Positions 1 to 6,501 of a stretch of 10,766 nt of DNA are shown here, piece by piece (the stretch's first letter is position 1; each line of letters starts with the position of its first letter). The stretch is from contig CAMZED010000051.1 of assembly GCA_947305675.1 (NCBI GenBank), positions 1 to 10,766 of the forward strand, written 5' to 3'. Source of the stretch: an uncultured Clostridia bacterium (GTDB taxonomy: Bacteria; Bacillota; Clostridia; Oscillospirales; CAG-382). The notes beneath the pieces are model-generated. The model ran no database searches. It was not told where the DNA came from and saw only the letters and a list, made by a program, of their open reading frames with translations. The translations under genes were made by a program, and so were the position numbers.

Positions 1-2023
1 TGCCGAGCGTTTCGTGTACGCTGGTGTTGACGATTTCACCGAAATCGGCGCTTTCGTCGTTTTTGGACTTATTCTCTCTTATACGGTCAAATACGACTAT
101 CGTAGCGTTGATCGAATAACCGAGTATGGTAAGGAACGCCGCGATGATGTTGGAGTTGATCGGGATCTGGAAGAGTGAATAGATGGTGAGCATAACGAAC
201 AGGTCGTGAACGAGGCAGCAGATAGCCGCAAGACCGGAGTTGAGTACGAACCTCAGCCAGATGTATGCCAGCATCGCCAAAACCGCTATCAAAACAGCGA
301 GCATTGCGTTTCTGGTAAGGGTATCGCCGATAGTCGGCTGAATGGTGGTTATCTGAATGTTGTCGAGATCCGCGTTCGGGAACGCTTTTACGATCTCGCT
401 TTCCAAAGCTGATTGCTGCGCGGTGGTAAGAGCCGCCGTACCGGTGCGGATTATCGCTGTTGTGGGAGTTGCGGCGGATTTTGTCGTCGAAGAGACGTAA
501 TTGCGTCCGAGCGTGGGTTCTTCCGCGATTATCGTGTTGATCTGATCGCAGACCTCGTCGGTAACTTCGGTCCCGAGGTCGATCTGGATCTCGGTACCGC
601 CGGAGAAATCAATGTCGATATTGAATCCGCGGACAAAGAACGAAACGATGCCGACGACAAACACGACCGCTATGATAACGAGCGTGACTTTTTTGTTCTT
701 GATAAAGTGGAATTTCCCGATCTTTTCGCGTTTTTTTCCGAGTGATCTGTATTTTTTCGGATCGGTAACGCCCATACCGACGCAGAGATAAAGCAGAGCT
801 CTTGTGATAAGCAGGGCGGAGATAAGCGAAATAACGACGCCGATGAACAGCGTGGTGGCAAACCCTTTGATCGTGCCGGAACCGAAGATATAAAGCACGA
901 CGCAGGCGATAAGCGTGGTGACGTTGGAGTCGAGTATTGCCGAGAAAGCTCTGTGGAAGCCGCCTTTGATAGCCGCTTTGACGCTCTTACCGTTGTCGAT
1001 CTCTTCTTTCATTCTTTCAAAGATAACGACGTTCGCGTCGACAGCCATACCGATCGAGAGGACTACGCCCGCGATACCGGCAAGGGTGAGGTTGGCGTTG
1101 GTGATCATAAGCACTACGCCGAACAGCCCGGTATATGCGACCAGCGCGATCGAAGCGAGCAGTCCGGGAACTTTGTAATAAATAATCATGAACAGCATAA
1201 CGAGCAGCAACCCGATCCCGCCCGCGATAAGCGAGGTGGAAAGCGAATTTGAACCGAGCGTTGCGCCGACAGTGCGCTGTTCCATAACCTCGAGTTCATA
1301 TTGAAGCGCACCGGCGTTGATGTTTCCGGCAAGATAACTCGCTTCGTCCTTATTTTGGAATGAACCGCTGATTATCGCTCTGCCGCCGGTGATGCCGGTA
1401 GAAGCGTATTCGCTCGAAACGCTGGGGTTGGAAAGCAGGACGTCATCCATATAAATGCCGACTCGCGTCCCGTTTTGCGCCGCTTTTTTGGTTACGTCGG
1501 CAAAAATGTCGGCGCCTTCGGCGGTGAGCTCAAGCTGAACGACATATTCGATGGACCCGTTGCTTTCGTTGTATCCCGCGGAAGCCTGTTTTACGTGTTT
1601 GCCTTCAAGTACAACGTTGCCGCTGCTGTCACGGAAGGTGAGTTTAGCGGTCTGCATAAAGTTTTCTATCGCTTCGTTGGGATCGTCAACGTCGGGTATC
1701 TCAATGGTGATCATATCGTCGCCGACTCTGTAGCAGAGCGCTTCGGTAAGCCCCTGGTTGTCGAGCCTGTCCCTCATAACGGTAACGATCGATTCCATAC
1801 CGTTGTTCAAAGCGTCGCCGGTATCATTGGTTTTTGCACGGTAGGTTATGACCGAACCGCCGGCGAGGTCGAGTCCGAGTCTTATCGTGCCTTCTTCAAA
1901 TATTCCTTTGATCTGGGTGGATTCGTTAAAATAGACGCCGAATACCGCCACGACGACTACCATGACGATGCAGAGCACCAGTAAAACGAACTTCGCCAAA
2001 CTTGCAGCTCTTGAAAGATTCAT
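1..2023 (-). CDS. secDF: Fused protein translocase subunit SecDF (C-terminus off the left edge)
   Basis: Membrane partner of the SecYEG channel that uses the proton gradient to help pull secreted proteins across the membrane. 674 residues are visible, reading off the left edge; SecDF fusions are usually a little over 700 residues, so only the tail is missing. Seen in order: N-terminal membrane helix (about 11-31), the SecD motif GLDLAGG (50-56), an extracytoplasmic P1 region, a five-helix SecD block with GMAVDANVVIFERMKEE (proton-path Asp329), then the SecF half starting with a helix near 450-466, FSGGTEI (473-479), and GYSINATIVVFDRIREN near 635-651. The frame is open throughout, checked codon by codon at the left end. 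The ATG at 2021-2023 follows GGAGG at 2033-2037. Odd: the SecF motif has Ala640 where many family members have Asp (NDT). The fusion form is common in Gram-positive bacteria. The assignment is secure. Confidence 0.95.
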   Translation of the reverse strand, partial: MNLSRAASLAKFVLLVLCIVMVVVVAVFGVYFNESTQIKGIFEEGTIRLGLDLAGGSVITYRAKTNDTGDALNNGMESIVTVMRDRLDNQGLTEALCYRVGDDMITIEIPDVDDPNEAIENFMQTAKLTFRDSSGNVVLEGKHVKQASAGYNESNGSIEYVVQLELTAEGADIFADVTKKAAQNGTRVGIYMDDVLLSNPSVSSEYASTGITGGRAIISGSFQNKDEASYLAGNINAGALQYELEVMEQRTVGATLGSNSLSTSLIAGGIGLLLVMLFMIIYYKVPGLLASIALVAYTGLFGVVLMITNANLTLAGIAGVVLSIGMAVDANVVIFERMKEEIDNGKSVKAAIKGGFHRAFSAILDSNVTTLIACVVLYIFGSGTIKGFATTLFIGVVISLISALLITRALLYLCVGMGVTDPKKYRSLGKKREKIGKFHFIKNKKVTLVIIAVVFVVGIVSFFVRGFNIDIDFSGGTEIQIDLGTEVTDEVCDQINTIIAEEPTLGRNYVSSTTKSAATPTTAIIRTGTAALTTAQQSALESEIVKAFPNADLDNIQITTIQPTIGDTLTRNAMLAVLIAVLAMLAYIWLRFVLNSGLAAICCLVHDLFVMLTIYSLFQIPINSNIIAAFLTILGYSINATIVVFDRIRENKSKNDESADFGEIVNTSVHETLG

Positions 2024-2062
2024 CTGCAATTACCTCCGAAAAATCGTGATTTCCGATTAGTT

Positions 2063-2091
2063 ATTATACATTCTTTATACGAATAAGTCAA
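2063..2091 (-). promoter_or_regulatory. secDF promoter
   Basis: On the minus strand TTGACT (2086-2091), a 17-nt spacer and TATAAT (2063-2068) form a near-consensus housekeeping sigma promoter. Transcription would start near 2056 and leave a short leader of about 33 nt with GGAGG before the secDF ATG. secDF can therefore be transcribed independently of the lipid kinase gene upstream. Confidence 0.8.
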
Positions 2092-2122
2092 GCATTATTT
2101 TGATCTCTTTCGCCCCGATCCG

Positions 2123-3010
2123 TTATCTTATAAGATAAATCGCCTTTTCAATGACGGATATCTCGGAACTAAGCGTTTCACCGCCGTTTTCGCCGTCGAG
2201 CGACCAGGCGTGGGGCATGTCGAATTCAAAACGGAACCTGTCGGATTTAAGATAAATAAGGCTCTTGCTCGTAATATCCGAATTCAGAACGTCGGCTACA
2301 AGCATTGTTCCGCTTATTGCGTTTTTCGGAGTGGGGACCATTATCAGTTCAAACATTCCGTCGTCAAAAGACACCGCGCTTTTCGGCAGTTTTACTATCC
2401 CGCCGGCGCGCAGCGAGTTCGAAACAGATGCGAAAATACATTCGCATTCGTATTTTTTGCCGTCGGAGGTTTCGACCCGGTAAACCGTGCTGTGGCTCTC
2501 TGCCAGTGTCGATATTCCTTTTACAAGATAAGCGCTGTGACCGAACGCGTTTTTGAGATGCTGCGGAGTTGCGTAGGAAGCCTCGGTAAAAACACCGGTG
2601 CAGGCGATATAAACAAAATACTTGCCGTCGAAACAGCCGATATCGATCGGATTCGGCTCTTTTTCGCAAATCGATTCGCAGGCTTTCAAAACGTTCGACG
2701 AAAGCCCCAACGATTTGCCGAAATCGTTTGTCGATCCGAGAGGGATATATCCCACCGGAATCTCGGCGCCGGAATGCATTATCGCGTTGACCGAGCGGTT
2801 CAGCGTGCCGTCTCCGCCGACAATGACCAATAGATCGTGCCCGGCGAGTTCATCTTTCACCTGACCGATCAGCAGGTCACCCGGCAAAGTCGGCAATACG
2901 GTCGAAGTGAATCCGTGCGAAGCGAAAACGTTCACCATATCGAAAACCTTCGATTTCGCCGTGCCGCGACCCGCGACGGGATTGATAAGAATAAGCGCGC
3001 GTTTGCTCAT
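2123..3010 (-). CDS. Diacylglycerol kinase family lipid kinase (YegS/DagK type)
   Basis: 295 residues, the usual length for the soluble YegS/DagK/BmrU lipid kinases, which transfer phosphate from a nucleotide to diacylglycerol or a related lipid at the inner face of the membrane. Visible motifs: the N-terminal strand with INPVAGRG (9-16), the nucleotide-binding GGDGTLN (65-71), PLGSTNDF (90-97), SFDDGMFEL (214-222) and the C-terminal LDGE (271-274), which together define the catalytic fold. There is no membrane segment. The ATG at 3008-3010 overlaps the mtnA stop as ATGA, with GGAGG at 3023-3027, so translation is probably coupled to mtnA. The substrate cannot be told from sequence; in Gram-positives the DagK form recycles diacylglycerol left by lipoteichoic acid synthesis, while other members act on other lipids. 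Confidence 0.9.
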   Translation of the reverse strand: MSKRALILINPVAGRGTAKSKVFDMVNVFASHGFTSTVLPTLPGDLLIGQVKDELAGHDLLVIVGGDGTLNRSVNAIMHSGAEIPVGYIPLGSTNDFGKSLGLSSNVLKACESICEKEPNPIDIGCFDGKYFVYIACTGVFTEASYATPQHLKNAFGHSAYLVKGISTLAESHSTVYRVETSDGKKYECECIFASVSNSLRAGGIVKLPKSAVSFDDGMFELIMVPTPKNAISGTMLVADVLNSDITSKSLIYLKSDRFRFEFDMPHAWSLDGENGGETLSSEISVIEKAIYLIR

Positions 3011-4029
3011 TTCAGAAATTTCCCTCCGTTAAAAATACCTTTTTCAGTGACGATGGCGGTAATGAGTTCGTGAGGCGTGACGTCAAAAGCCGGGTTGTAA
3101 ACTTTTACGTTTTTATGTGTCATTCTTCTTTTGTAATGCATCTCTGTCACTTCGCTTCCGTCGCGCTGTTCGATCTTTATCGCGCTGCCGTCCGGGCAGG
3201 AAAGATCCACCGTCGAAAACGGAGCGCAGATGTAGAACGGCACACCGAACTTTTCGGCGTTTACGGCGACAGAAAGCGTTCCGATCTTGTTGGCGGCGTC
3301 GCCGTTTGCGGCAACTCTGTCGGCACCGACAAAAACCGCGTCGATCTTTCCGGCAGCCATCAAGGAAGCCGCCATATTGTCGCAAATAAGCGTAACGTCG
3401 ATGCCGTTTTCCGCAAGTTCCCAGGCGGTAAGCCGCGCGCCCTGCAAAAGCGGACGGGTCTCATCGGCGAAAACTTTAACGTTTTTGCCTTTTTCTTTGG
3501 CGATATAAATCGGCGCAAGCGCGGTGCCGTAGCGAACGGCGGCAAGCGCTCCGGCGTTGCAGTGGGTAAGTACCGTCGCTCCGTCTTTTATAAGCGTTTC
3601 GCCGTAAACGCCGATCTTAAAGCAGGTTTCGATATCGTTTTCGTAAATCTCCTTCGCTTCGCGTCCGAGCGATTCTTTTACAGCGGAAACGCCTTTCCCT
3701 TTTGAGCTTTCAGCCGCGGCGATCATTCTGTTCACCGCCCAGCTCAGGTTTACGGCGGTCGGGCGAGCTTCGCTCAGCCGGGCGCCTTCCGACTTTATCA
3801 GTGCAAAAAACTCTTCTTCGCCGCTGACTTCAGCTTTGTTCATCACGGCGTAAAAACCTATGGCGGCGCCGACTCCTATCGCCGGAGCTCCCCGTATGGC
3901 GAGCCTTTTAATGCAATTGATAAGCGAATCTATATCACTGCACGAACCGATCTTAAGCTTGTTCGGCAGCAGCGTCTGGTCGATATACTTCAGAACTCGT
4001 TCGTTCTCATCGTAAAATACGGTATCCAC
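3007..4029 (-). CDS. mtnA: S-methyl-5-thioribose-1-phosphate isomerase
   Basis: Converts methylthioribose-1-phosphate to methylthioribulose-1-phosphate, a cytoplasmic step in salvage of the methylthioadenosine left by polyamine and other SAM-using reactions. The 340 residues match the family length and show its marks: RGAPAIG (46-52), THCNAG with the catalytic Cys157, ADETRPLLQGARLTAWEL (188-205), GADRVAANGD with catalytic Asp237, NKIGT (247-251) and NPAFDVTP (312-319). The start is GTG (4027-4029), supported by AAGGAG at 4037-4042 seven nt away; no ATG fits better. It leads a two-gene unit with the lipid kinase (4-nt overlap) and diverges from the SGNH gene. No mtnK, mtnP or aldolase gene lies beside it, so the rest of the pathway must be elsewhere. 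The related eIF2B-like ribose-1,5-bisphosphate isomerases are a less likely alternative. Confidence 0.93.
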   Translation of the reverse strand: MDTVFYDENERVLKYIDQTLLPNKLKIGSCSDIDSLINCIKRLAIRGAPAIGVGAAIGFYAVMNKAEVSGEEEFFALIKSEGARLSEARPTAVNLSWAVNRMIAAAESSKGKGVSAVKESLGREAKEIYENDIETCFKIGVYGETLIKDGATVLTHCNAGALAAVRYGTALAPIYIAKEKGKNVKVFADETRPLLQGARLTAWELAENGIDVTLICDNMAASLMAAGKIDAVFVGADRVAANGDAANKIGTLSVAVNAEKFGVPFYICAPFSTVDLSCPDGSAIKIEQRDGSEVTEMHYKRRMTHKNVKVYNPAFDVTPHELITAIVTEKGIFNGGKFLK

Positions 4030-4065
4030 TATTTCACTCCTTGCGCAACGTATTACGGGATCAAT

Positions 4066-4094
4066 ATTATAACACTTTAAAAGTTATATTGCAA
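4066..4094 (-). promoter_or_regulatory. mtnA-lipid kinase promoter
   Basis: Minus-strand TTGCAA (4089-4094), 17-nt spacer, TATAAT (4066-4071). The start would be near 4059, giving a leader of about 30 nt. The -35 hexamer is its own reverse complement and is also correctly placed for the plus-strand promoter of the hydrolase gene. Confidence 0.75.
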
Positions 4095-4117
4095 TATCAA
4101 TTATTTTGTGGTAGAAT
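4089..4117 (+). promoter_or_regulatory. SGNH hydrolase promoter, sharing its -35 with mtnA
   Basis: Plus-strand TTGCAA (4089-4094), 17-nt spacer, TAGAAT (4112-4117). Transcription would start near 4124, downstream of the first possible ATG (4041) and upstream of the chosen start at 4164. It uses the same TTGCAA as the mtnA promoter, inside the 12-bp palindrome ATATTGCAATAT (4086-4097). Confidence 0.7.
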
Positions 4118-4163
4118 GATCCCGGTCAAAACCAAACAAAACAACAGGGAAGTGTTTAATAAT

Positions 4164-5242
4164 ATGTCGACTACCGGTTTCGGCAGACCCGCCGCATCAA
4201 AACAAAAAATCAGATCTTCTTCGCTTTCAAAGCTGAACGTTTTCACGTCCGCCCGCCGCGAGCAGGACGGATTTGTCTATCTCAACGTCGTTGACGAACC
4301 TTTCGTTATCGGCGGCATAGATCACCCCAAAAACAACGGCGGGGAGTTTTTCCGCCTTGACGCCGCTCGCCGCGACGATTATTCCGGCGCCAACCGCGGT
4401 CTTGCCGAAAACACCCCCGGCGCCTGCGTCCGGTTCGCCACCAACGCGGCTCAGATCTCGTTAAGGATCACTCTGCGCGCCGGATGTTTCGGTATGCACC
4501 ATTTCTGCGACAGGGGCGTTTACGGCGTCGACGCATACGTCGGCACCGGAACGGCGCGCTTTTACGTCGGCGGCCAGATGCAGACTTTTGCCGATAATCA
4601 CGACGTAAACGTCGGCACGCTCGATCTTCCGAAAGGCATAAAAGAAGTTATGGTCGAACTGCCGCTTTACGCCGGGATCGCCAAACTCGAGATCGGCTTC
4701 CCGCGCAGCGCGCGTATCGGCAAACCGACCGAACGCACGGTAAAACCCGTCGCGTTCTACGGTTCTTCAATAACCCAAGGCGGCTGCGTTTCCCGTCCGG
4801 GCAGCGCTTATACCAACATCATCTGCCGCGCGCTCGACGCCGATTGCCGCAATTTCGGTTTTTCGGGCAGCGCAATGGGGGAACTGCCGGTAGCCGATTA
4901 TATCGGGCGGTGCGAGCTTTCCTGCTTCGTTATGGATTACGATTACAACGCGCCGACAGTCGAGCATCTCAAAGCCACTCACGAGCCGTTTTTCAAACGC
5001 ATACGCGAACTTCAGCCCGATCTTCCGGTCGTATTCGTAACTCATCCGTTCTATTCCGATCCGAATCAGACAACGCCGTCGCCGCGGGCGATAAAAACGT
5101 CGCGTTCGTCGACAGCCGCATTTTCTTCACAAAAGATATGCGCGATCTTTACGCCGTCGACAACCTTCATCCCAACGATCTCGGACAGATGGATATGGCG
5201 AAAAAAATTTACCCGTTCGTAAAAAAACTGATAAACAAATAA
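4164..5242 (+). pseudogene. SGNH/GDSL-type hydrolase, frameshifted near the C-terminus
   Basis: Esterase/acylhydrolase of the SGNH superfamily with an N-terminal beta domain (about 1-195) before the catalytic domain, as in GxDLY/Lipase_GDSL_3 proteins. No signal peptide is seen, so it is probably cytoplasmic. Motifs in the first frame: GSSITQGG (200-207, likely nucleophile Ser202), GFSGSAMGE with Gly235, and DYDYNAPT with Asn262. After FYSDPNQ (about 5050-5073) that frame turns into unrelated sequence and stops at 5222. The expected C-terminus, NAVAAGDKN through VDNLHPNDLG to KKLINK, lies in another frame and ends at 5242. The catalytic His (5168-5170) and its Asp (5159-5161) are thus cut off from the nucleophile. 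From family memory, about a dozen residues usually found between these blocks are absent, which suggests a deletion rather than a one-base slip. The ATG at 4164 with GGGAAG (4147-4152) is preferred because earlier starts precede the promoter. Assembly error remains possible. Confidence 0.82.
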
Positions 5243-5251
5243 ATACAAAAC

Positions 5252-5284
5252 AAAAAAAGAGGCGCTTTGCAGCGCCTCTTTTTT
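5252..5284. terminator. Bidirectional intrinsic terminator
   Basis: A perfect 9-bp stem AGAGGCGCT / AGCGCCTCT (5258-5266 and 5271-5279) with a TTGC loop is flanked by an A run (5252-5258) and a T run (5279-5284). It therefore reads as stem plus U-tract on both strands. It sits between the convergent hydrolase gene (ends 5242) and rplL (ends 5298) and can stop both. Confidence 0.92.
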
Positions 5285-5297
5285 AATGTAAGCAAAA

Positions 5298-5672
5298 TTA
5301 TTTGATGGTAACTTTGCCGCCGACTTCTTCGATAGCCTTTTTGAGTTCTTCGGCTTCTTCTTTGGAAACGCCGGTTTTGATCGCTTTCGGAGCGCCGACA
5401 ACGATTTCCTTCGCTTCGCCGAGGCCGAGACCGGTGATCTCTTTAACGGCTTTGATAACTTTAAGTTTTGCGGCTTCGTCGTAGGAGGTGAGTTCTACGT
5501 CGAATTCGGTCTTTTCTTCTTCTGCGGGAGCGGCAGCGGCGCCGGGAGCGGCAGCTACTGCTACGGGAGCAGCGGAAACGCCGTATTTTTCTTCAAGTGC
5601 TTTTACGAGATCTTTGAGTTCAAGGATAGTAAGACCGTCGATAAGGTCGAGTATCTGGGTGATTTTTTCCAT
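5298..5672 (-). CDS. rplL: Ribosomal protein bL12 (L7/L12)
   Basis: Stalk protein of the large ribosomal subunit that recruits and stimulates translation GTPases. The 124 residues match the family. Seen: an N-terminal dimerisation segment (1-32, ITQILDLIDGLTILELKDLV), an Ala/Pro-rich flexible hinge (about 33-53) and the conserved C-terminal domain (57-124) with EKTEFDVEL, KLKVIKAVKEITGLGLGEAK and the ending EEVGGKVTIK. The ATG (5670-5672) follows GGAGG at 5682-5686. It lies 33 nt after rplJ in the normal rplJ-rplL order. It is followed directly by a terminator and a convergent gene rather than the usual rpoB. Confidence 0.98.
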   Translation of the reverse strand: MEKITQILDLIDGLTILELKDLVKALEEKYGVSAAPVAVAAAPGAAAAPAEEEKTEFDVELTSYDEAAKLKVIKAVKEITGLGLGEAKEIVVGAPKAIKTGVSKEEAEELKKAIEEVGGKVTIK

Positions 5673-5705
5673 TGTGATTTTCCTCCGTAATATTGATTGA
5701 TTTTT

Positions 5706-6236
5706 TTATTCCGATGTTTCGGTAGCAGGGGCTTCTTCGCCGGATTCCTGCTTGTCGATGATGGCCTGGATCGCATAAGCGAAGCCGTAAAGGCCGGATT
5801 GCAGCGAGCCCATAAGTCTGCCGATAAGGACTTCCTTTGTCGGGGTAGCCGCGAGTTCTTTTACGCCGTTTGCGTCGAGCAGTTCGCCGTCAACAAAGCC
5901 GGCTTTAAGCACGAAGTTTTCGTGATCTTTCGCATAGTTCGCAAGGATGCGGGCTGCTGCGACGGGATCTTCCGAGCTGATTGCGATAGCGGTCATACCG
6001 GTGAGCTGATCTTTAAGCGATTCAAAACCGATAAGATCACAAGCCTTGGCGGTCAGAGTATTCTTAACGACAGAATATTCAACACCGGAATTACGCAGTT
6101 CCGCACGCAGTTTGGTGTCGTCAGCAACGGTGATACCCTGATAGTTGACGAGAACGCCGCTTGCCGCGTTTTTCATCTTGTCTGCGAGTTCAGCCACGAA
6201 CTGCTTTTTTTGTTCAAGAATTGTTGCGTTTGCCAA
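5706..6236 (-). CDS. rplJ: Ribosomal protein uL10
   Basis: Base of the ribosomal stalk: the N-terminal domain binds 23S rRNA and the C-terminal helix carries the L12 dimers; it also binds its own leader RNA to limit expression. The 176 residues match the family, with TILEQKKQFVAELADKMKNA at the N-terminus, VVKNTLTAKA (57-66), the FVLKAGFVDGELLD region and a C-terminal L12-binding helix (GSLQSGLYGFAYAIQAI) before an acidic tail. The start is TTG (6234-6236): GGAGGTG at 6243-6249 is well placed, the usual N-terminus follows it, and an in-frame stop (6240-6242) excludes anything upstream. Usual neighbours rplK and rplA are absent; a blaI/M56 pair lies upstream instead. Confidence 0.97.
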   Translation of the reverse strand: MANATILEQKKQFVAELADKMKNAASGVLVNYQGITVADDTKLRAELRNSGVEYSVVKNTLTAKACDLIGFESLKDQLTGMTAIAISSEDPVAAARILANYAKDHENFVLKAGFVDGELLDANGVKELAATPTKEVLIGRLMGSLQSGLYGFAYAIQAIIDKQESGEEAPATETSE

Positions 6237-6276
6237 ATTCTACACCTCCGTATTTATTTGCACTTTTATATAACAA

Positions 6277-6306
6277 ATGCTCCTTCGCACAACTGCAAAG
6301 GAGCAT
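6277..6306 (-). promoter_or_regulatory. Hairpin in the rplJ leader, possible attenuator
   Basis: A perfect 9-bp stem (ATGCTCCTT / AAGGAGCAT, arms 6277-6285 and 6298-6306) with a possible inner GCA/TGC stem lies between the L10-leader core and the rplJ ribosome binding site. On the minus strand it is followed by TTGTTATAT, a poor U-tract, so attenuation is only a possibility. It may instead be a spacer or stabilising hairpin in the leader. Confidence 0.5.
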
Positions 6307-6332
6307 AAAAACGCAAAATTATCCGTTATTTA

Positions 6333-6390
6333 TCTCTCCTCGGCAGGCGGTAAAAAACCATTGAACTTATTAAAGTGCCTACTGTCTTTG
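6333..6390 (-). ncRNA. L10 leader (r-protein autoregulatory RNA)
   Basis: The rplJ leader carries the paired blocks GACAGTAGGC (6377-6386) and GCCTGCCGAGG (6338-6348), which resemble the kink-turn of the Firmicutes L10 leader recognised by the L10-L12 complex. Between them lie a small hairpin (ACTT-TAAT-AAGT) and a weak GGT/ACC pairing. It sits a few nt after the predicted start (near 6397) and about 100 nt before the rplJ start, where this element is expected. Excess L10-L12 would bind it and reduce rplJL expression. Assigned from motif resemblance and position; a covariance search was not run. Confidence 0.8.
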
Positions 6391-6403
6391 GAATTGACAA
6401 GTA

Positions 6404-6432
6404 AATATAACATATAATATTCGGTTTGTCAA
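6404..6432 (-). promoter_or_regulatory. rplJL promoter
   Basis: Minus-strand TTGACA (6427-6432), 17-nt spacer and TATATT (6404-6409), with a likely start near 6397. An A/T-only tract on its upstream side (6437-6457, about -41 to -61) is placed like an UP element, suiting a highly expressed ribosomal protein operon. Confidence 0.88.
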
Positions 6433-6436
6433 GGGG

Positions 6437-6457
6437 TTTTGAAAAATTTTTTTTAAA
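6437..6457 (-). promoter_or_regulatory. A/T tract, probable UP element of rplJL
   Basis: An uninterrupted run of A8 and T5 tracts on the minus strand, next to ACCCC and the TTGACA box. The position fits contact by the RNA polymerase alpha-subunit C-terminal domains. It can also fold as a weak A/T hairpin, but no U-tract follows, so termination of the M56 gene here is not supported. Confidence 0.5.
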
Positions 6458-6501
6458 CCGGTCTTTCGCCCGCCTTTATCTGCCCGTGACGGTTTTCACG
6501 G

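Noticed and set aside
413..745. Plus-strand open frames over secDF and similar antisense frames elsewhere
   Set aside because: They lie antisense to well-supported conserved genes, have skewed composition and no ribosome binding sites or family motifs.
2123..2138. Perfect 16-bp palindrome TTATCTTATAAGATAA at the lipid kinase stop codon
   Set aside because: It is A/T-rich with no loop and no following U-tract, and it encodes the last residues (YLIR and stop); it is not a convincing terminator or operator.
4041..4163. A 41-residue N-terminal extension of the hydrolase starting at ATG 4041
   Set aside because: It would begin upstream of the predicted promoter (4089-4117), overlaps the mtnA ribosome binding site and has no family-like residues; the start at 4164 is better supported.
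5060..5090. Programmed ribosomal frameshift in the SGNH gene
   Set aside because: No slippery heptamer or obvious downstream stimulatory structure was seen, and expected family residues appear to be missing, so deletion or an assembly error is simpler.
6484..6501. Hairpin CCGTGA-N6-TCACGG just after the M56 stop codon as a terminator
   Set aside because: The 6-bp stem is followed on the minus strand by GCAGATAAAGG with no U-tract, so it is not a canonical terminator; it may be a 3' stabilising hairpin.
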